Source: Amorphophallus konjac
Lineage: Eukaryota > Streptophyta > Magnoliopsida > Alismatales > Araceae
Reading direction: 5' to 3'
Assembly: GCA_022559845.1 (NCBI GenBank)
Contig: CM040117.1
Span: 11,928,856-11,992,855, forward strand
Length of the DNA stretch: 64,000 nucleotides
Of this stretch, positions 45,080 to 56,992 are shown in pieces (position 1 is the stretch's first letter; the number at the start of each line of letters is the position of its first letter). The position numbers were made by a program, and so were the translations under genes. A model generated the notes under the pieces. The model had not been told where the DNA came from and made no database searches. It saw nothing but the letters and a program-made list of their open reading frames with translations.

Positions 45080-46829
45080 TAGTTTTGCCTATCTTCTTTT
45101 CTTTTTGGGGGGTTTTTGTTGTGTGAATGTAATAAGATGACAAGCAAGTAATCAAAGATCTGCTCTTAACCTATGAACATGTGATCATGAACCTAGGCAG
45201 TCAAAGCTAGCTCTAGCATGGGCATGCTATCTCAATCAGACTAATGCTAAGGAAATAAAGAAAAACACACGCCGGAGCATGGAGCAAGAAGTAAATGAAA
45301 ACACACCGCGAGGGTGGAACAAGCAAGGAAATGAAGATATGCGTGATGAAGGAGAAAGCCAATGCCCAATACCAAGGAAAGACGTGATCGCCACCAAAGT
45401 AAAAACAAGCCAAAGACTTGAATATACCTTGGAAATAGGTGGATGAAACACCCGCCCACGGGAGAGGAAATCAAAGAGAACCTGCAGGTCGGCTAGAAGT
45501 AACGGTCAGAACCCTGTGCGTCACTTGGAAGTGACGGTCGCCCGATAGACCGCTAGAAGAATATGACGCGCCTGCACAAGACCGTCGTATAACCTGCAGT
45601 AACAAAGTATGAGTCCTTTTAACTCCAACTCTTCCAGCCAGCTAGAAGACTTGGGCCTCGTCCTAGTGAACCTGTAAACCTGCCAAAGAAGTGGAAGACA
45701 AGAACAACATAACCCAAATTAGCCCTTTCAATAATATAGCATCAATTCTTCAATAAGCAAAATATCATCAAAAGGAAAGGGGAATACCGGGGAGGTTTTG
45801 GTTTTTTAACCCCTCTGGGCGTTTTAAAAGATTAGGAGGATGTTTAGATGATGAAAACCAGTGAAAAACGTGGAGGAAAGAGAGAAATAATGCTTATGAT
45901 GAAAGAGAGATTGAATGGAAACTCAATATGCAATTGTGAACTTTGGAACCAATGGAACAAATACTCCCTTCACCAGGCAGCAAGCGAACGTGAGAAGCAC
46001 TTCTCCTTGATCAGACGTGGCTCTAGAATGCAACAGCACTTCGACGCAAACTCCAGATTTTCCCCCTTTTTGCCATGAAGTCAAGGGTTCTATTTATAGA
46101 CCCTCAAACTCCTAGGTTGAGCAGAGGCTAAGCCAGCAAGATAAAGGGATAATTCTTAGCAAATCCTTGAAGATAATATCACCAAGAGTCCATAGAAACA
46201 AACAGAAGATTCTGAGGATCAGATTTGAAAGAGATATCATCAATCCAAGTTCGTATCTCGACCACGGAGTATCAGAGAAAAGGCCTAAACTGCCTGGACT
46301 CTCTGAAGGAAGTAACGGCTGCACGACAGACCGCCACTTGGAAATAACGCCCCAAGGAACGTCCGTTACTTTCAACCTTATCCAAAAAAGATAAGATCAA
46401 CGGGAAGAAGATCGAAGCAATAGGACTCTGCAAGGAAATAATGGCCAAGGCATAGGGCGTCATACTGAAACAACGGCTGCACGACAGACCGTTATTATCA
46501 ACGTATAAACTAAAAAGATAAGGATTGAAACAAGCCCTTAAGCCTTAGGACTCTTCAAAAAGTAACGGCCCATGACCCATCCGTCAGAATGAAACAACGC
46601 TCCTGGGACAGACTGTTATTATCAATGAATTTCAAAAGAAGGAATGAGGGTTTTGCTAAGCCCTAGTCAAAGGAAATGCCACAAAGAGCCATATCCGATC
46701 AAGGAGAAAGACCCAAGAAATAGGCTCCAAATCAATCAAGAGACTCAACGAAGAGTGAACAACTCGGAGCATCATATAGAATGAATAAGGAGATGACCTG
46801 ACTTATTGGTCATAAAACGGGTGTCAACA
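45080..46829 (-). repeat. Element G probable 3' LTR
   Basis: Called from three signs: it begins where the F integrase is broken, it ends TGTCAACA directly before a minus-strand purine tract (AAGGAGGGGCATC, 46830-46842), and it has a minus-strand TATA box (TATAAATAG, 46090-46098) in a sensible place. The exact left edge is uncertain; a TGTTGTGTG at 45117 would match the right end as an inverted terminus. Palindromic TAACGG..CCGTTA modules occur at 45490-45600 and 46307-46620. The partner LTR is not in the window. Confidence 0.65.
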
Positions 46830-48105
46830 GATGCCCCTCCTTAACGTCCTCTTTGCAGGGGAGCGAGCGGAGGTGAAGCGAAGGCGAAATGGAACATGAA
46901 GATGAAGCGAAAATGAAGCGGAGTGGATCAAAAAGTGGGCGTTAAGGTAAACGACACCCGTTCTTACCAACAAGCAACAAGAATTTTCTGGAAAACTTTA
47001 AACTGATCACAAGGAAATAGTCAACCAAATAATGCAAGTCTGGAGGAATTAACAACTAAGGAACGGAAACACGGCTAGCCGCCAGAGGCAACGAAAAGGA
47101 AAAGAGTACTGACTAAGCTCCAGACAGGAATCTTCAGCCAACCAAATCGAGCGACGAGATCAAAGGAAACCTTCTAATTCAGAGTAGAATGATTCTCCTC
47201 ATTCGAGATTAAGAACACAACTATTCACCATCACTGAGATACCTTGAACAGATGAAGCTTCATGAATGCTCAAAGAATGCGTATGATGCATGCTGGGCTA
47301 AAGGAAAAGAAATCATCAAAACGAATGCAAAAGAAAAATAAAATAGAAAATACTCAAGAATAATATTGCTAGACCGGAGAAATCAGGGTCAGGATACCAT
47401 CTGCAACCACGGCGTGCAAGACAGAACTATCATCCCCAAAATTTTTCCAACCTAACGGCTTATCCAACGATTAAACATGCGAACTTAGATCATCATCATT
47501 TTTGTTTAAGGGGAACATCAGATCCCAGAACACATGAATGACCAGTCGGTTCTTGAGATAATATCGTAAGTAACATATAGTAATGTATTGAGGGATAAGG
47601 GAAAGAGATACACTACCTAACTTACCTGCCTGACGGACGGCAAAGCATGATTTCGTTCATAAATTCCTTCATGAAAGATAGGTTAGCCAAAAAAAAAATC
47701 ATGAACATGAATCAAGGCATAACCATTTGTGCGTGCGAGAGACATCATCCATAAACATCTTGACAACATATGGAACCATTTTGACATCAATCAGGCCATT
47801 TAATTCATCAAGGAACTTGCAAGTTTTTAACGGTCTGAGATGAGGGCGTCACATAAAGTAACGGACCAGCCATGGGCCCTCATAAACCAGGCGGTTCACA
47901 TTCTTCAATAAAACAGTCTCATCACATGCAACGGTCAAATCCAGACGCATTATAAGGATGTAACGGCCGAACGATAGACCGTCACATTTCCTGAGCGTTC
48001 AAAAAATAAAACCGAACGGTCACGGCCTTCATTCAACACTCAAGCAATCAAACGCCCCAAACCAAAAAAAAAAAACCACCGGCGACCACCGTCCCCACCA
48101 CTACC
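46830..48105 (+). other. Noncoding between G LTR and PMD gene
   Basis: About 1.3 kb of A-rich DNA with no ORF of note. It would contain the promoter of the PMD gene; no clear plus-strand TATA box was seen. TAACGG/CCGTTA modules reappear at 47828-48015, that is 90-280 bp before the ATG. Confidence 0.6.
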
Positions 48106-51100
48106 ATGGCCGGCGACGAGGGTTCCCAGCCACCACCACATAAGAGGGAGAGGGGAAAGAAGAAAGCAATCCGGCGATTTCACCGCCGGCTCGAACGGGA
48201 GGCGATCCCGCCGGTCACGGAAGAAGAACCGAGGAGAAGAGAGCCAAGGGAGGAAGATGAAGCTCCCACGGCCGTGGGAGACCAGGAAGACGTCCCCTTG
48301 GGTGAAGGGGAGCCCAAGGAACCAGCCAAGAAGAAGAGAAGGGGCATGGACCATGAGGTAGGTCCTCCCGCCCTAACTTCAATTTTTAATTTTTTTTGGG
48401 TTTTATTTGTGATGCATGCGGGTTTTGAGGGTAGAAAATGGGTCTACGAACCCATTAGGAATGATTGTAGGCCATTTGGCCAAAGTGGGAGACCACAGGA
48501 ATGCAAAGAAAAAATGCCCAAATGCAGACAATGTGACGGTCCTGCCAGCGACCGTCACATTCCTGACGCGCCACCCTTGGTGCGTCAGAAGTAAGCGACG
48601 CCCAACCCTAGGGCCGTTACATCTGCCAGGGACCTAGACTATTTTTTAGGGTTTTCAATTTCTGATTTTTCATTTTGTTTTCATTTCATAATGCTTATGC
48701 AATGTTTTATGATACCATTAGCTAACTTATGATCTAAATAACATGTAGGGAAAGCGAAGATCAAGGATCTCCTGGCTGCAGGTCCGGGCGGTGTACCAGG
48801 CACTGCCCGACTACCAGAGGGAGCGACTAGCCAGCATGGGATTCGTCGAGGTGCTCAGCATCGAGGTGATCCGGATGGACACACCCTTGCTGTACGCATT
48901 GCACGAGAGGTGGGATCCGATCAACAGAGCTTTCATCTTCCCGTGGGGCCACATGATCCCCACACTAGAAGATATAGCGAGGATTACGGGATTGAGAGTC
49001 CACAGAGCCGCAGTGACCGGATGGACTTACGGTGATTACCGGGAGATGACACAGCAGCTGCTCAGGCTAGATTTGATCAGGCCGGGACAGTCCTCATCTC
49101 AGCTCTCGAGATCAGTACTGCAGGAGAGCCTGGGGCTGAGAGGAGCGACGATTGCCGTGGGAGAGCTACCCGAGGAGCATTTGGGCAGAGTGATAGACCA
49201 GGTGCGCCCTCGCGTGGCGACGGAGGCGGGACCAGAGGGAGACAGAGTGCTCAGACGCTTCCTGATGCTGCTATTCGGGAAGCTCCTCTTCGCGACTCGA
49301 GCGGACGTCATTAGCTGCCGACTGCTTCCGCTGATAGAGCATTTGCATAGAGTCGGGAGATACGCATGGGGAGCGGCAGTGCTAGCGTTCCTGTTCGAGT
49401 CTCTCAGCACGACAGACCGGCAGACGATGCTGGGCGGCTTCTCGCCTTTCCTACAGGTAAATGCAATTTAAATGCTTTCTACAATATGATTATGCAATTT
49501 GATTGACTTGATTTCTAAAATGTAGATCTGGAGCTATATGTACCTCCCGGGCATCGGGAGAGGCACACTACTCCACCCCGGCCGTATCCCGATTGCGAGA
49601 CGGTGGACGGTAGCGAGGGACACAGGGTCGATCATCAGATTGACCCGGACGATCCAGGATGACCTGGACTCCTACCCACACACGTCGGTAAGTCCAGAAC
49701 TCAAAGGGATTTCTACATGCTTTTAAATGCTCTTGAATGCTTCTAAATGCTCTTGAATGCTCCTAAATGCTTCTAAATGCTTTTGCATGATGAACTTATA
49801 TGCTGATGAATGGACTTAATGTTTCTAGGTGAGATAGACCCCGTACCGCGGCGAGGTTTACACGGGACAGCCGTGGGTGGAGGCGGCCTTGTCATACCGG
49901 GGACGAGACATCTGGCTGCACTGCATCCACATCATCGAGCCTCTGCACTACCGGCTGATCCTGCGGACTCGGGGACTACACCAGCCCGAGGTGACCTTCC
50001 CACGCCATAGCGATGACCACCCAGGCAAGTCGGCAAGGGGCATCAGTGGCAATGTGGATTGGTGCGCTCGGAAGGCGAAGTACGTCCATGACTGGAACAG
50101 GCGGGGTAGAGCGGTGAAGGAGCGAGATGAGAGCGACGAGGCATATCTGAAGGCCTTCGCTCGACTCTATGGTGACCGGGTGTACCGAGGTACCCGACGA
50201 CCGGTATGCAAATCTAAACTCAAAACACTCTTTCTATATGCAAGATGCATCGTGCTAGATGTACTGACTTACATGCTTTAAATGCAGCTAGACCCCGAGG
50301 GACGGATAGCTGAGCTGGAGGGATTACTCCACTCCACCATCCAGCAGCGGGACGAGTACCGGACCGCCCTGGAGCTCCTGGTAAGATTTAGACTTAAATG
50401 ATGCTTAATGTTGATGATGCAAAAAAATGCTGACTAACCACGACTTCTAATCATGATTTCTAAATGCAGCGGGCCGAGGGAGCCCAACGAGCAGGACCGG
50501 ACGCCCCATCGTCCTCCTCTCATCTTGCGGGAGGCAGAACAGAGCAGGATGCCGAGTTTGCTCGGGCAGTTGCCCGGGCCGAGGAGGCGGAGGCCACCCT
50601 CACGGAGCGGGTAAGATGCTAAATGCTTATGCTCATGATCATGCGTATGCCAAAAAAGCTTTTTTTTGATCAACTACATGACATGCAATCTACAGGCGAG
50701 AGAGCTAGCTGCAGCGATGGCCGAGGCTAGACAGGCTCGATTGGAGGCAGAGCGTCTCCAGGCAGAGATAGAGAGAAGCCAGGCTGAGACTGAGCGGGCC
50801 CGAGTAGAGACAGAGCTAGCACAGGCAGAGATGGCCCGGCTGAGAGCAGAGAGCCCGCGATGCTCGGATGATGCAGAGGTGGAGCGACTTCGGACGGAGC
50901 TAGCTCAGTCACAGGCTGAGGTAGAGCGACTCCGGATTGGGACGGTGGATTTGGACCGATACCGGACCGAGGCACGCGAGGCTCGGTGCCAGGCTTACGA
51001 TATGAAGATCACGCTGTGGACCCTCGAGAGGACTATCCGGATAATAGGTCGAGGACCTGAGTGGAGTGTTTCGCAGAGCGGAGCACGGCGGAGCATCGCT

Positions 51101-51265
51101 CGGAGCGGGACAGTGGCTGATTTCCTTGTGAGTTCCTCCAGCCAGCGGAGGAATGAGAGGGCGGAGAGAGCGCAGCAGGAGGAGAGTGCCTCCATAGCAC
51201 CACCGGCTAGGAGACCCGAGGGCGGAGATGAGGAGGGCGGCCCGGCAGACAGGCCGGCCGAATGA
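48106..51265 (+). CDS. Intact seven-exon plant-mobile-domain gene, antisense to G
   Basis: Predicted exons 48106-48357, 48749-49456, 49526-49687, 49838-50203, 50288-50380, 50470-50610 and 50696-51265. All introns are GT-AG and phase 0, and the joined frame has no stop, giving about 763 residues. The ATG has an ideal context (ACCATGG). Exon 1 is charged with two nuclear-localisation-like runs (KRERGKKK, KKKRR). Exon 2 carries the PMD core (PF10536 family): LLYALHERWDP, FIFPWGHMIPTLEDIARITGL (residues about 132-166), then helices typical of the family. Exon 4 has YRGEVYTGQPWVEAAL, and exons 5-7 form a Glu/Arg/Ala coiled coil with an acidic tail. Exon 4 could use an acceptor at 49828, but that brings in a TAG, so 49837 is preferred. 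Cellular PMD proteins of the MAIN/MAIL type act in the nucleus; here the role is unknown. Splicing is not proven. Confidence 0.82.
48534..48559. repeat. Perfect hairpin in PMD intron 1
   Basis: GTGACGGTC, an 8-base loop and GACCGTCAC: a perfect 9-bp stem of the same family as the G palindromes, inside the first intron. A second weaker one (TGACGCGCCA..TGGTGCGTCA) follows at about 48562-48588. Confidence 0.8.
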
Positions 51266-52314
51266 TGCATTTCTTTTTCTTACTACTTGTACATGACTAT
51301 ATATAGAGAAATGAAAAATTCTTTTTTGGCATTTTTGTTTTTGTTTCATGAGTGTGAATTAATGCAGGAATGTGTTTTTGAAAAAAAGCAGGAATGAATG
51401 AGTGGATGAATGGTTTGGCAGGTTTGAATGTGAATGCAGAAAATGAATGATTGATTGAGGTGATTTGAGGTGATGTGTGAAAATGCATGTATGAAATGCA
51501 TGTATGCGGAAAAAATGTATGTATGAGAATGCGTGGATGATGAATGAGTTGTAGAATGTGAAAGACCGCCAGGTCTAAAACAAGGGCAGGAAAAAATTAC
51601 CTGAATTCAGCAGCAGAGAAAGTAACGGTCCAGGGTCAGACTGTCATAATCAAATAACGCACTGGCTGAAGGGCGTTAGACATGACAGAGTCCAAATTTG
51701 TAATGTGAGCTGCAGGAAAGTGACGGCCCACCTCTGGTGCGTCAGAGGGAAATAACGGCCAATGCTAGACCGTTGATCATGGCAGAACGATGGGTTGTCA
51801 GGGCAACTAGCAGGAAATGCGACGGCCCACGGGAGACACGTCGGGATGAAATAACGGCCATATCCAAGATCGTTGGGAAAATGTTGAACCCAAAAGCCAA
51901 CATCTGAACGACCGAGAGTGTAACGGATCATGGTTCACGCGTTACAAGATAAAGACGGCCAAAGACTAGACCGTTAAGCTTCACAGAACAGGGTCTAGCC
52001 AAGTCAGACCCACAGGAAATGCGACGGCCTAAGGATGGCGCGTTAGAGACAAATAACGGCCCCACGATAGACCGTTAGAGACTGAGTTGTGTTCCGAGAC
52101 GGATTGAGCCGTGAGAGCCTAAACCCGAGATTTACCCACTTAAAATCTACTAGAACTTATCTAGACTGAAGATAAAGCCTTCCAACTCAAGTCTTATCCT
52201 TTCCAAAGCCAAAATTAAACTTTTAAAACTTGGAAACTCAACCAAAATCGTAGCTTTGCTGAAAACCTCTACTTTAAGGTTGAAGAACCTCTTCCCAAGG
52301 GCAGAAACCCAAGA
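51266..52314 (+). other. Spacer between the two extra genes of G
   Basis: About 1 kb without a gene. The first part is ATGAATG-rich low-complexity DNA (51340-51560). The second part (51610-52090) is a regular palindrome array, listed separately. Confidence 0.7.
51610..52090. repeat. Tandem array of paired TAACGG..CCGTTA palindromes
   Basis: Five units about 100 bp long start near 51616, 51716, 51818, 51918 and 52016. Each has two imperfect hairpins: a first of the TGACGGCCCA..TGGTGCGTCA type and a second of the TAACGGCCA..AGACCGTTA type, separated by AAATAA-like DNA. Arms vary, loops are about 8-14 bases. Confidence 0.85.
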
Positions 52315-53729
52315 TGAAGAGAAGCTCTGAGATGATGGCCACGGAGGAGAGGGTTTACACCGGACCTAAATCTACAAGAAAGGAACATGGAGAGCTCCAA
52401 TGGCTGACGTCAATTCCCAAGCACTTAAGCTCCAATGTTCAAAGGGTGGTAAGCTTCTAACACTCACCCAAATTCAGAAAATTCTGCACTTTAATTCTTC
52501 ATGACTTCTTCTTCTCTTTTCTTCCTTCAAGCCTCTTCTTGGCTCAAGATGCTATTCTAGTCTGAAGTGGGTGGCTCCCATGGTAAAGGCACTCCCTATA
52601 GAAGTCACATCCATCCTTAAAGCATGGCACCTTCAACCACTCTTGGTTTTAGGCAAAAATTTCCAGAAATTATCTCTAGATTGGCCAAGTATTTCAGCTC
52701 TTGTAGAACTGTGAAATCCACAAACTCATACTTTCATCTTTCCTTCCTTCGAGGCAACCGTCCTGTTGGAAGAGGTAGAGACCTACCTAGCCCTTCCTAA
52801 GACTAAGGCGGGGGATGAAGACCGGGTTTGCTACACAATAGAGCCTATTGACCCATCCTTGATTTTGAGTGATTTCATCCATAATCCAAAGGATGTGAGG
52901 ACCATGATCAGCCCTCACCACATTCATTTGATACCCTTGGCCCAGTGGATAGTGTCTCATTGTAAAAAAAAGTGAGAGAGATATGAGGCAATAGCCAAGG
53001 CGGTGGCGGTTTGCCTATGCGGAGTCTTCCTTTTCACTACAACCGACCACCTTCTAGATACCCAAAATCTCAGCATTATTAGCGGGTTGTGGCGGGGCAT
53101 GTCCATCTCTCAAGCGATCCTTTCATACCTTTATGATGGACTAAGCTCGGCTTGCCTAGGAGGACTTTTGTTCGGCTCCATGATACTCCTTGAGTGCTGG
53201 ATGGGAGTGAGAGTCAAATTCCAACTGAAGGAAGACTTTCGGGAGCCACCCTCTCTTCTTCATTGGAGGGGCATTCTGGTATTCTTCACAGGTTGAATGC
53301 AAGACGGCGGATAAGAAAATGCGGGATGAATGGCGCCTCTTCTTCAACACTTTGCCAATAGACAAGTTCAATATGCGACCAAGAATCCTTCGGAGTACTT
53401 TTCTCAAAATACCGCGGCGTCAAGGCCTGGACCTTCAACTAGTGGGGAACACCACCATGGTGATCTACAACCCGCACCGGTGCCATCTTCAGATCGGACT
53501 TCCAAGAACCCAAGCTCCTGCACTATCACACTACCCTCCCCTTCTACCTAGGAAGATGGGGACCGAGGAAGATGAAAGAGTGGTACGGAACGTGCTGACC
53601 ATGTGGGAGATCAGCAAGGTGCGCCCGTGGCAAGCAGAAGTAGAAGAGAACGACGAAGCACGCCGTAATTACGTGAAAGAGCTGAGAAGAATCCGTCCTC
53701 TGGCGGATAGAAAACTGAATGTGCCTTGA
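52315..53729 (+). pseudogene. Second extra gene of G, PMD/DUF7745-like, broken
   Basis: A decayed gene on the same strand as the PMD gene. A possible first exon starts at 52315 (MKRSSEMMATEERVY), and GT and AG sites near 52452, 52539 and 52584 suggest small exons. The clear coding part starts near 52757: LLEEVETYLALPKTKAGDE, IHLIPLAQWIVSHCKKK, a TGA at about 52973, then YEAIAKAVAVCLCGVFLF, SQAILSYLYDGLSSACLGGLLFGSMILLECWMGVRV. After a frame change near 53290 it continues with DEWRLFFNTLPIDKF, LVGNTTMVIYNPHRCHLQIG and an Arg/Glu-rich end at 53729. The pattern resembles the DUF7745 type of plant transposon-associated proteins; that match is from memory of the pattern and needs a profile search. 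Not functional as it stands. Confidence 0.6.
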
Positions 53730-53732
53730 TTT

Positions 53733-55324
53733 TCTTTTGTTCATGAGAGATATTGCTTGTAATTAACAATCCAAGCTAGAATTTTTATGAATTCATGTTT
53801 TATTAAGCTTGCTTGAATGAGATGAGACTGGCTTAGTTGAATGAGCATAAGTTTTGTGGCTTGATTGGCTAGAATGATGTGAAGAGGCAGAGCCTCTGGA
53901 GGATGTAACGGATGGGCAGTGGACCGCCATAAAGAAACGACGGTCTGATGAGGAGTCGTCAGAATGAAAGCCTTATTAATCCTGTTCTCTGAAGCAAGTA
54001 GCGGATGGGAGATGGGCCGTTATATAGAAATGACGGTATGGACCAGGCCGTCAGAGGGACAATGGTTGAAAGAATAAAAAGCCCACGCCTGAAGGGAATT
54101 AACGGTCAAGGAGGGGACCGTTAAATGACTGTGACGGTCGAACACTGATGCATCACATCCTGCGTAGTTGCAATCCTGCATTTGAACCTGTTGTCTGCAC
54201 ATGCTAAGACATGAAACAAGTTAGATCTGTTCTTAGACTCAACCCCTTGCCTTGAAGCAAGTTAGATAATGACCGTTTCTTGATATTTGGTCAAGGGGTG
54301 GAGCCTTATTAAATAGGCGGAGAATATAACAAAAATGCAATGCATGCTATACACATGATGGAGTTTTGGAAAAAACATCTGATTTTTGTGGGATTTTCGC
54401 AGATATTTGGTTTTTTTTTTGGAAATATTTGGTGTTTTTGGATTTTAAAAATATTTGATGTTTTTGGATTTTTGAAAATATTTGATGTTTTTGGATTTTT
54501 AAAAATATTTGGTGTTTTTGGATTTTGAAAATATTTGATGTTTTTGGATTTTGAAAACCAGTGTCTCCCCTAGCAACGCGAACCCTTCCTTGTTCAGAAT
54601 CAGGAGTCCCGAGGTTGGCGTGTAACATGGGTGACAATCCTTGGTCAAGGCCCACTTCACATGACGGTGTATCTACGAAGGCCATACCCAGGGTACTAAT
54701 CTTGGTCCTAAAAAGAAAAAAGGAACACGGGGGTAAGCTTAGGCCAGATATGGAAGTTTTTAGGACTTGATTTCCTCACCGTACAACCCCATTAGAGATT
54801 TGATCTGTTGCACCGGGGCTTTGTGTCCGTCATCGAACCTTTGTCCACTCTAGGCATGCATGCGACCGGGCTCATAACGTCCCGCGGGGAACTATACTGT
54901 CACTCTTGTCATGCCTAGCTTTTCTATTTTTGCATTCCTGGAGCTTTGGAGTTCAGAATCGGTAGACTTTTGAGATGATGCTTTTGATTTTATCACAGAG
55001 ATTGCCCCTTTGCTGTCTTTTTTCTGTTGTTGTGTTACTTGTGGCGCCAGGTCATAACGGACTTGCCCCTATTTCAGACCTCCTCTCGTTAGGGTGTTTG
55101 GATTGGTTGTCGCCTCCTTATTCACTTCTTGCCCCTGGATTCAGCCGAAGAATGAAGCGGACAGGGACTTCGATTTTCCCCTAAAGCATGACCGAGGAGA
55201 AACGGTGTCTTTTAAAACGGGAAACCTGACCAGAGATGTCGTGTAGTGTGTGATTGCCTTACTCGGGATCCTTCTTAAAATAGGAAGGAGCATCTTGCTG
55301 CCGGGGAAGCACGTGGTTTAGACT
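53733..55324. other. Spacer between extra genes and G integrase
   Basis: About 1.6 kb with no gene. The right half is the 3' end region of the G transcript. It contains the last palindrome modules (53900-54130; one is TAACGGTC, 8-base loop, GACCGTTA) and an AT-rich tandem repeat at about 54405-54556. No palindrome modules are seen to the right of about 54150. Confidence 0.65.
54405..54556. repeat. AT-rich 30-bp tandem repeat
   Basis: Five to six copies of a unit of about 30 bp built from AATATTTGRTG and TTTTTGGATTTT. The translated frames give repetitive peptides on both strands and are not genes. Confidence 0.85.
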
Positions 55325-56992
55325 CTAAGGAAAGAAACGCTTAAGATACAACTCATTCCACGGGTGAGAGAGCTCCTTACCTTCCGCGTTTACTAGGCGA
55401 TAAGCATTCCCTGGATAAGCTTCTTTTACGACAAACGGCCCTTCCCAGTTATGTTGCAATTTAGACCTAGGACCTGCAGACCGAATGAATTTGCATTTCA
55501 AAACCATATCACCTTTTAGAAATTTACGTTCGATTACCTTCCTTTGAAAATAACGCGAAACCCTCTTTTGATAGACGGATACGTGATCGGCCGCGTTCAT
55601 CCTCTTCTCATCTAAGAGTTCCAACTGGACCAGTAACGCCTCTCGACGTTCATCGAGATTAAGTTCCTTATCGAGCTGCACTCTGAGGGAAGGGATCAAG
55701 ATCTCATATGGGAGCACCGCCTCCATCCCGTAGGTAAGAGAATAGGGAGTTTGTCCCGTAGGAGTACGGACGGAGGTGCGGTAAGCCCACAGAGCTTCTA
55801 GTAATTTTTCCGGCCAATCAGAAAACTTATGAGCTTCGCATGTTTTCTTGATGATCTTAAGAAGGGTTTTATTAGTGGCCTCGGCTTGACCGTTGCCTTG
55901 AGGATAATATGGAGATGAATGATGCAATGTAATATTGAACTTCTTATAGAGGTCCTTAAGTTCTTGGGAGGCGAACTGGGGTCCGTTGTCGGTGATGATG
56001 CTGCTTGGCACTCCGAACCGCGAGATGATATTCTTCATGATGAAGCGGCACACCGTTGAAGCTTTAATCTCTGCGTACGCCTCGGCTTTGGTCCACTTGG
56101 TGAAGTACTCAGTGGCGGTAAGGATAAAGGATTTCTGCTTGATCTGGGAATTAGGATCACCGAGCGGGCCGACAACGTCGAAAGCCTACATGGAGAATGG
56201 CCAAGGAGCGGTCATAGGATGGAGAGATGAAGCTGGAGAATGAATCTTATCAGCGTGGAGTTGGCACTTGAGACACCTCCGGACATAGAGGGAGCAATCT
56301 TCCTCTAGAATGGGTCAATAGTAGCCCTGCCTAAGGATCTTCTTCGCTAGAGCCTGGCCATTAACATGACCCCCACACTCACTAGAATGGGCTGCTTCAG
56401 CCACCTTGCAAGCTTCAACATCATCTAAGTATCTCATGAGCATCCCATTAGTAGCGCGCCTGTACAGTTCTCCTGCAACAATGGTGTACCTTGCGGCGGC
56501 TCTTCTTATTGACTTACGCTGCTCGGCTTTTGCCCCTTCTGGGAACGACCCTTCCTTGCAAAACATCTCGATTTCATGGTACCAAGGCAATTCCTCTTCG
56601 TCCAGAATCTCTTCTAGCTCTGCTAATGAAACTTCCTTGAGATTTTCCTTCTCAGTTCTTGCCTCTACAGATTTTCTAAGATTGATGTACCAAGGATCCT
56701 GAAGAGAGGGTGCGTCCAATCTTTGGACGACAATAGTCTCAGTGCTCCGACTGAGAGGAAAAGATAGAGAAGAAGCAAGAGATGCCAGAGCATCAGCTAG
56801 AATGTTCTGAGAACGGGGAGTATGGATATAGATCAACTTACGAAATTGCCTGGCAAGGAGCGTGACCAAATCTTGATAAGGCTTGAGCTTGGGGTCACGG
56901 GTACGGTAAGTGGACAGAACTTGCCGTAGGACGAGCTGAGAATCTCCTATGATGTTCAAATGACGCGCACCTAAGAGGTAGGCGTGCTTCAA
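55325..56992 (-). pseudogene. Element G: aRNH end and integrase
   Basis: Read from 56992 down. aRNH: GARHLNIIGDSQLVLRQVLSTY and SQNILADALASLAS, with the middle and last catalytic Asp. Integrase: zinc-binding H..H..C..C (HSSECGGHVNGQALAKKILRQGYY then CSLYVRRCLKC), core with FDVVGPLGD, FILTATEYFTKW, ITDNGPQFAS and HHSSPYYPQGNGQAEATNKTL, ending in a GPF..AY domain (WEGPFVVKEAYPGNAYRL) and YLKRFFP at 55325. Two stops, near 56313 and 56188, sit where relatives have Trp. No chromodomain follows, as expected for the Tat lineage. Confidence 0.93.
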
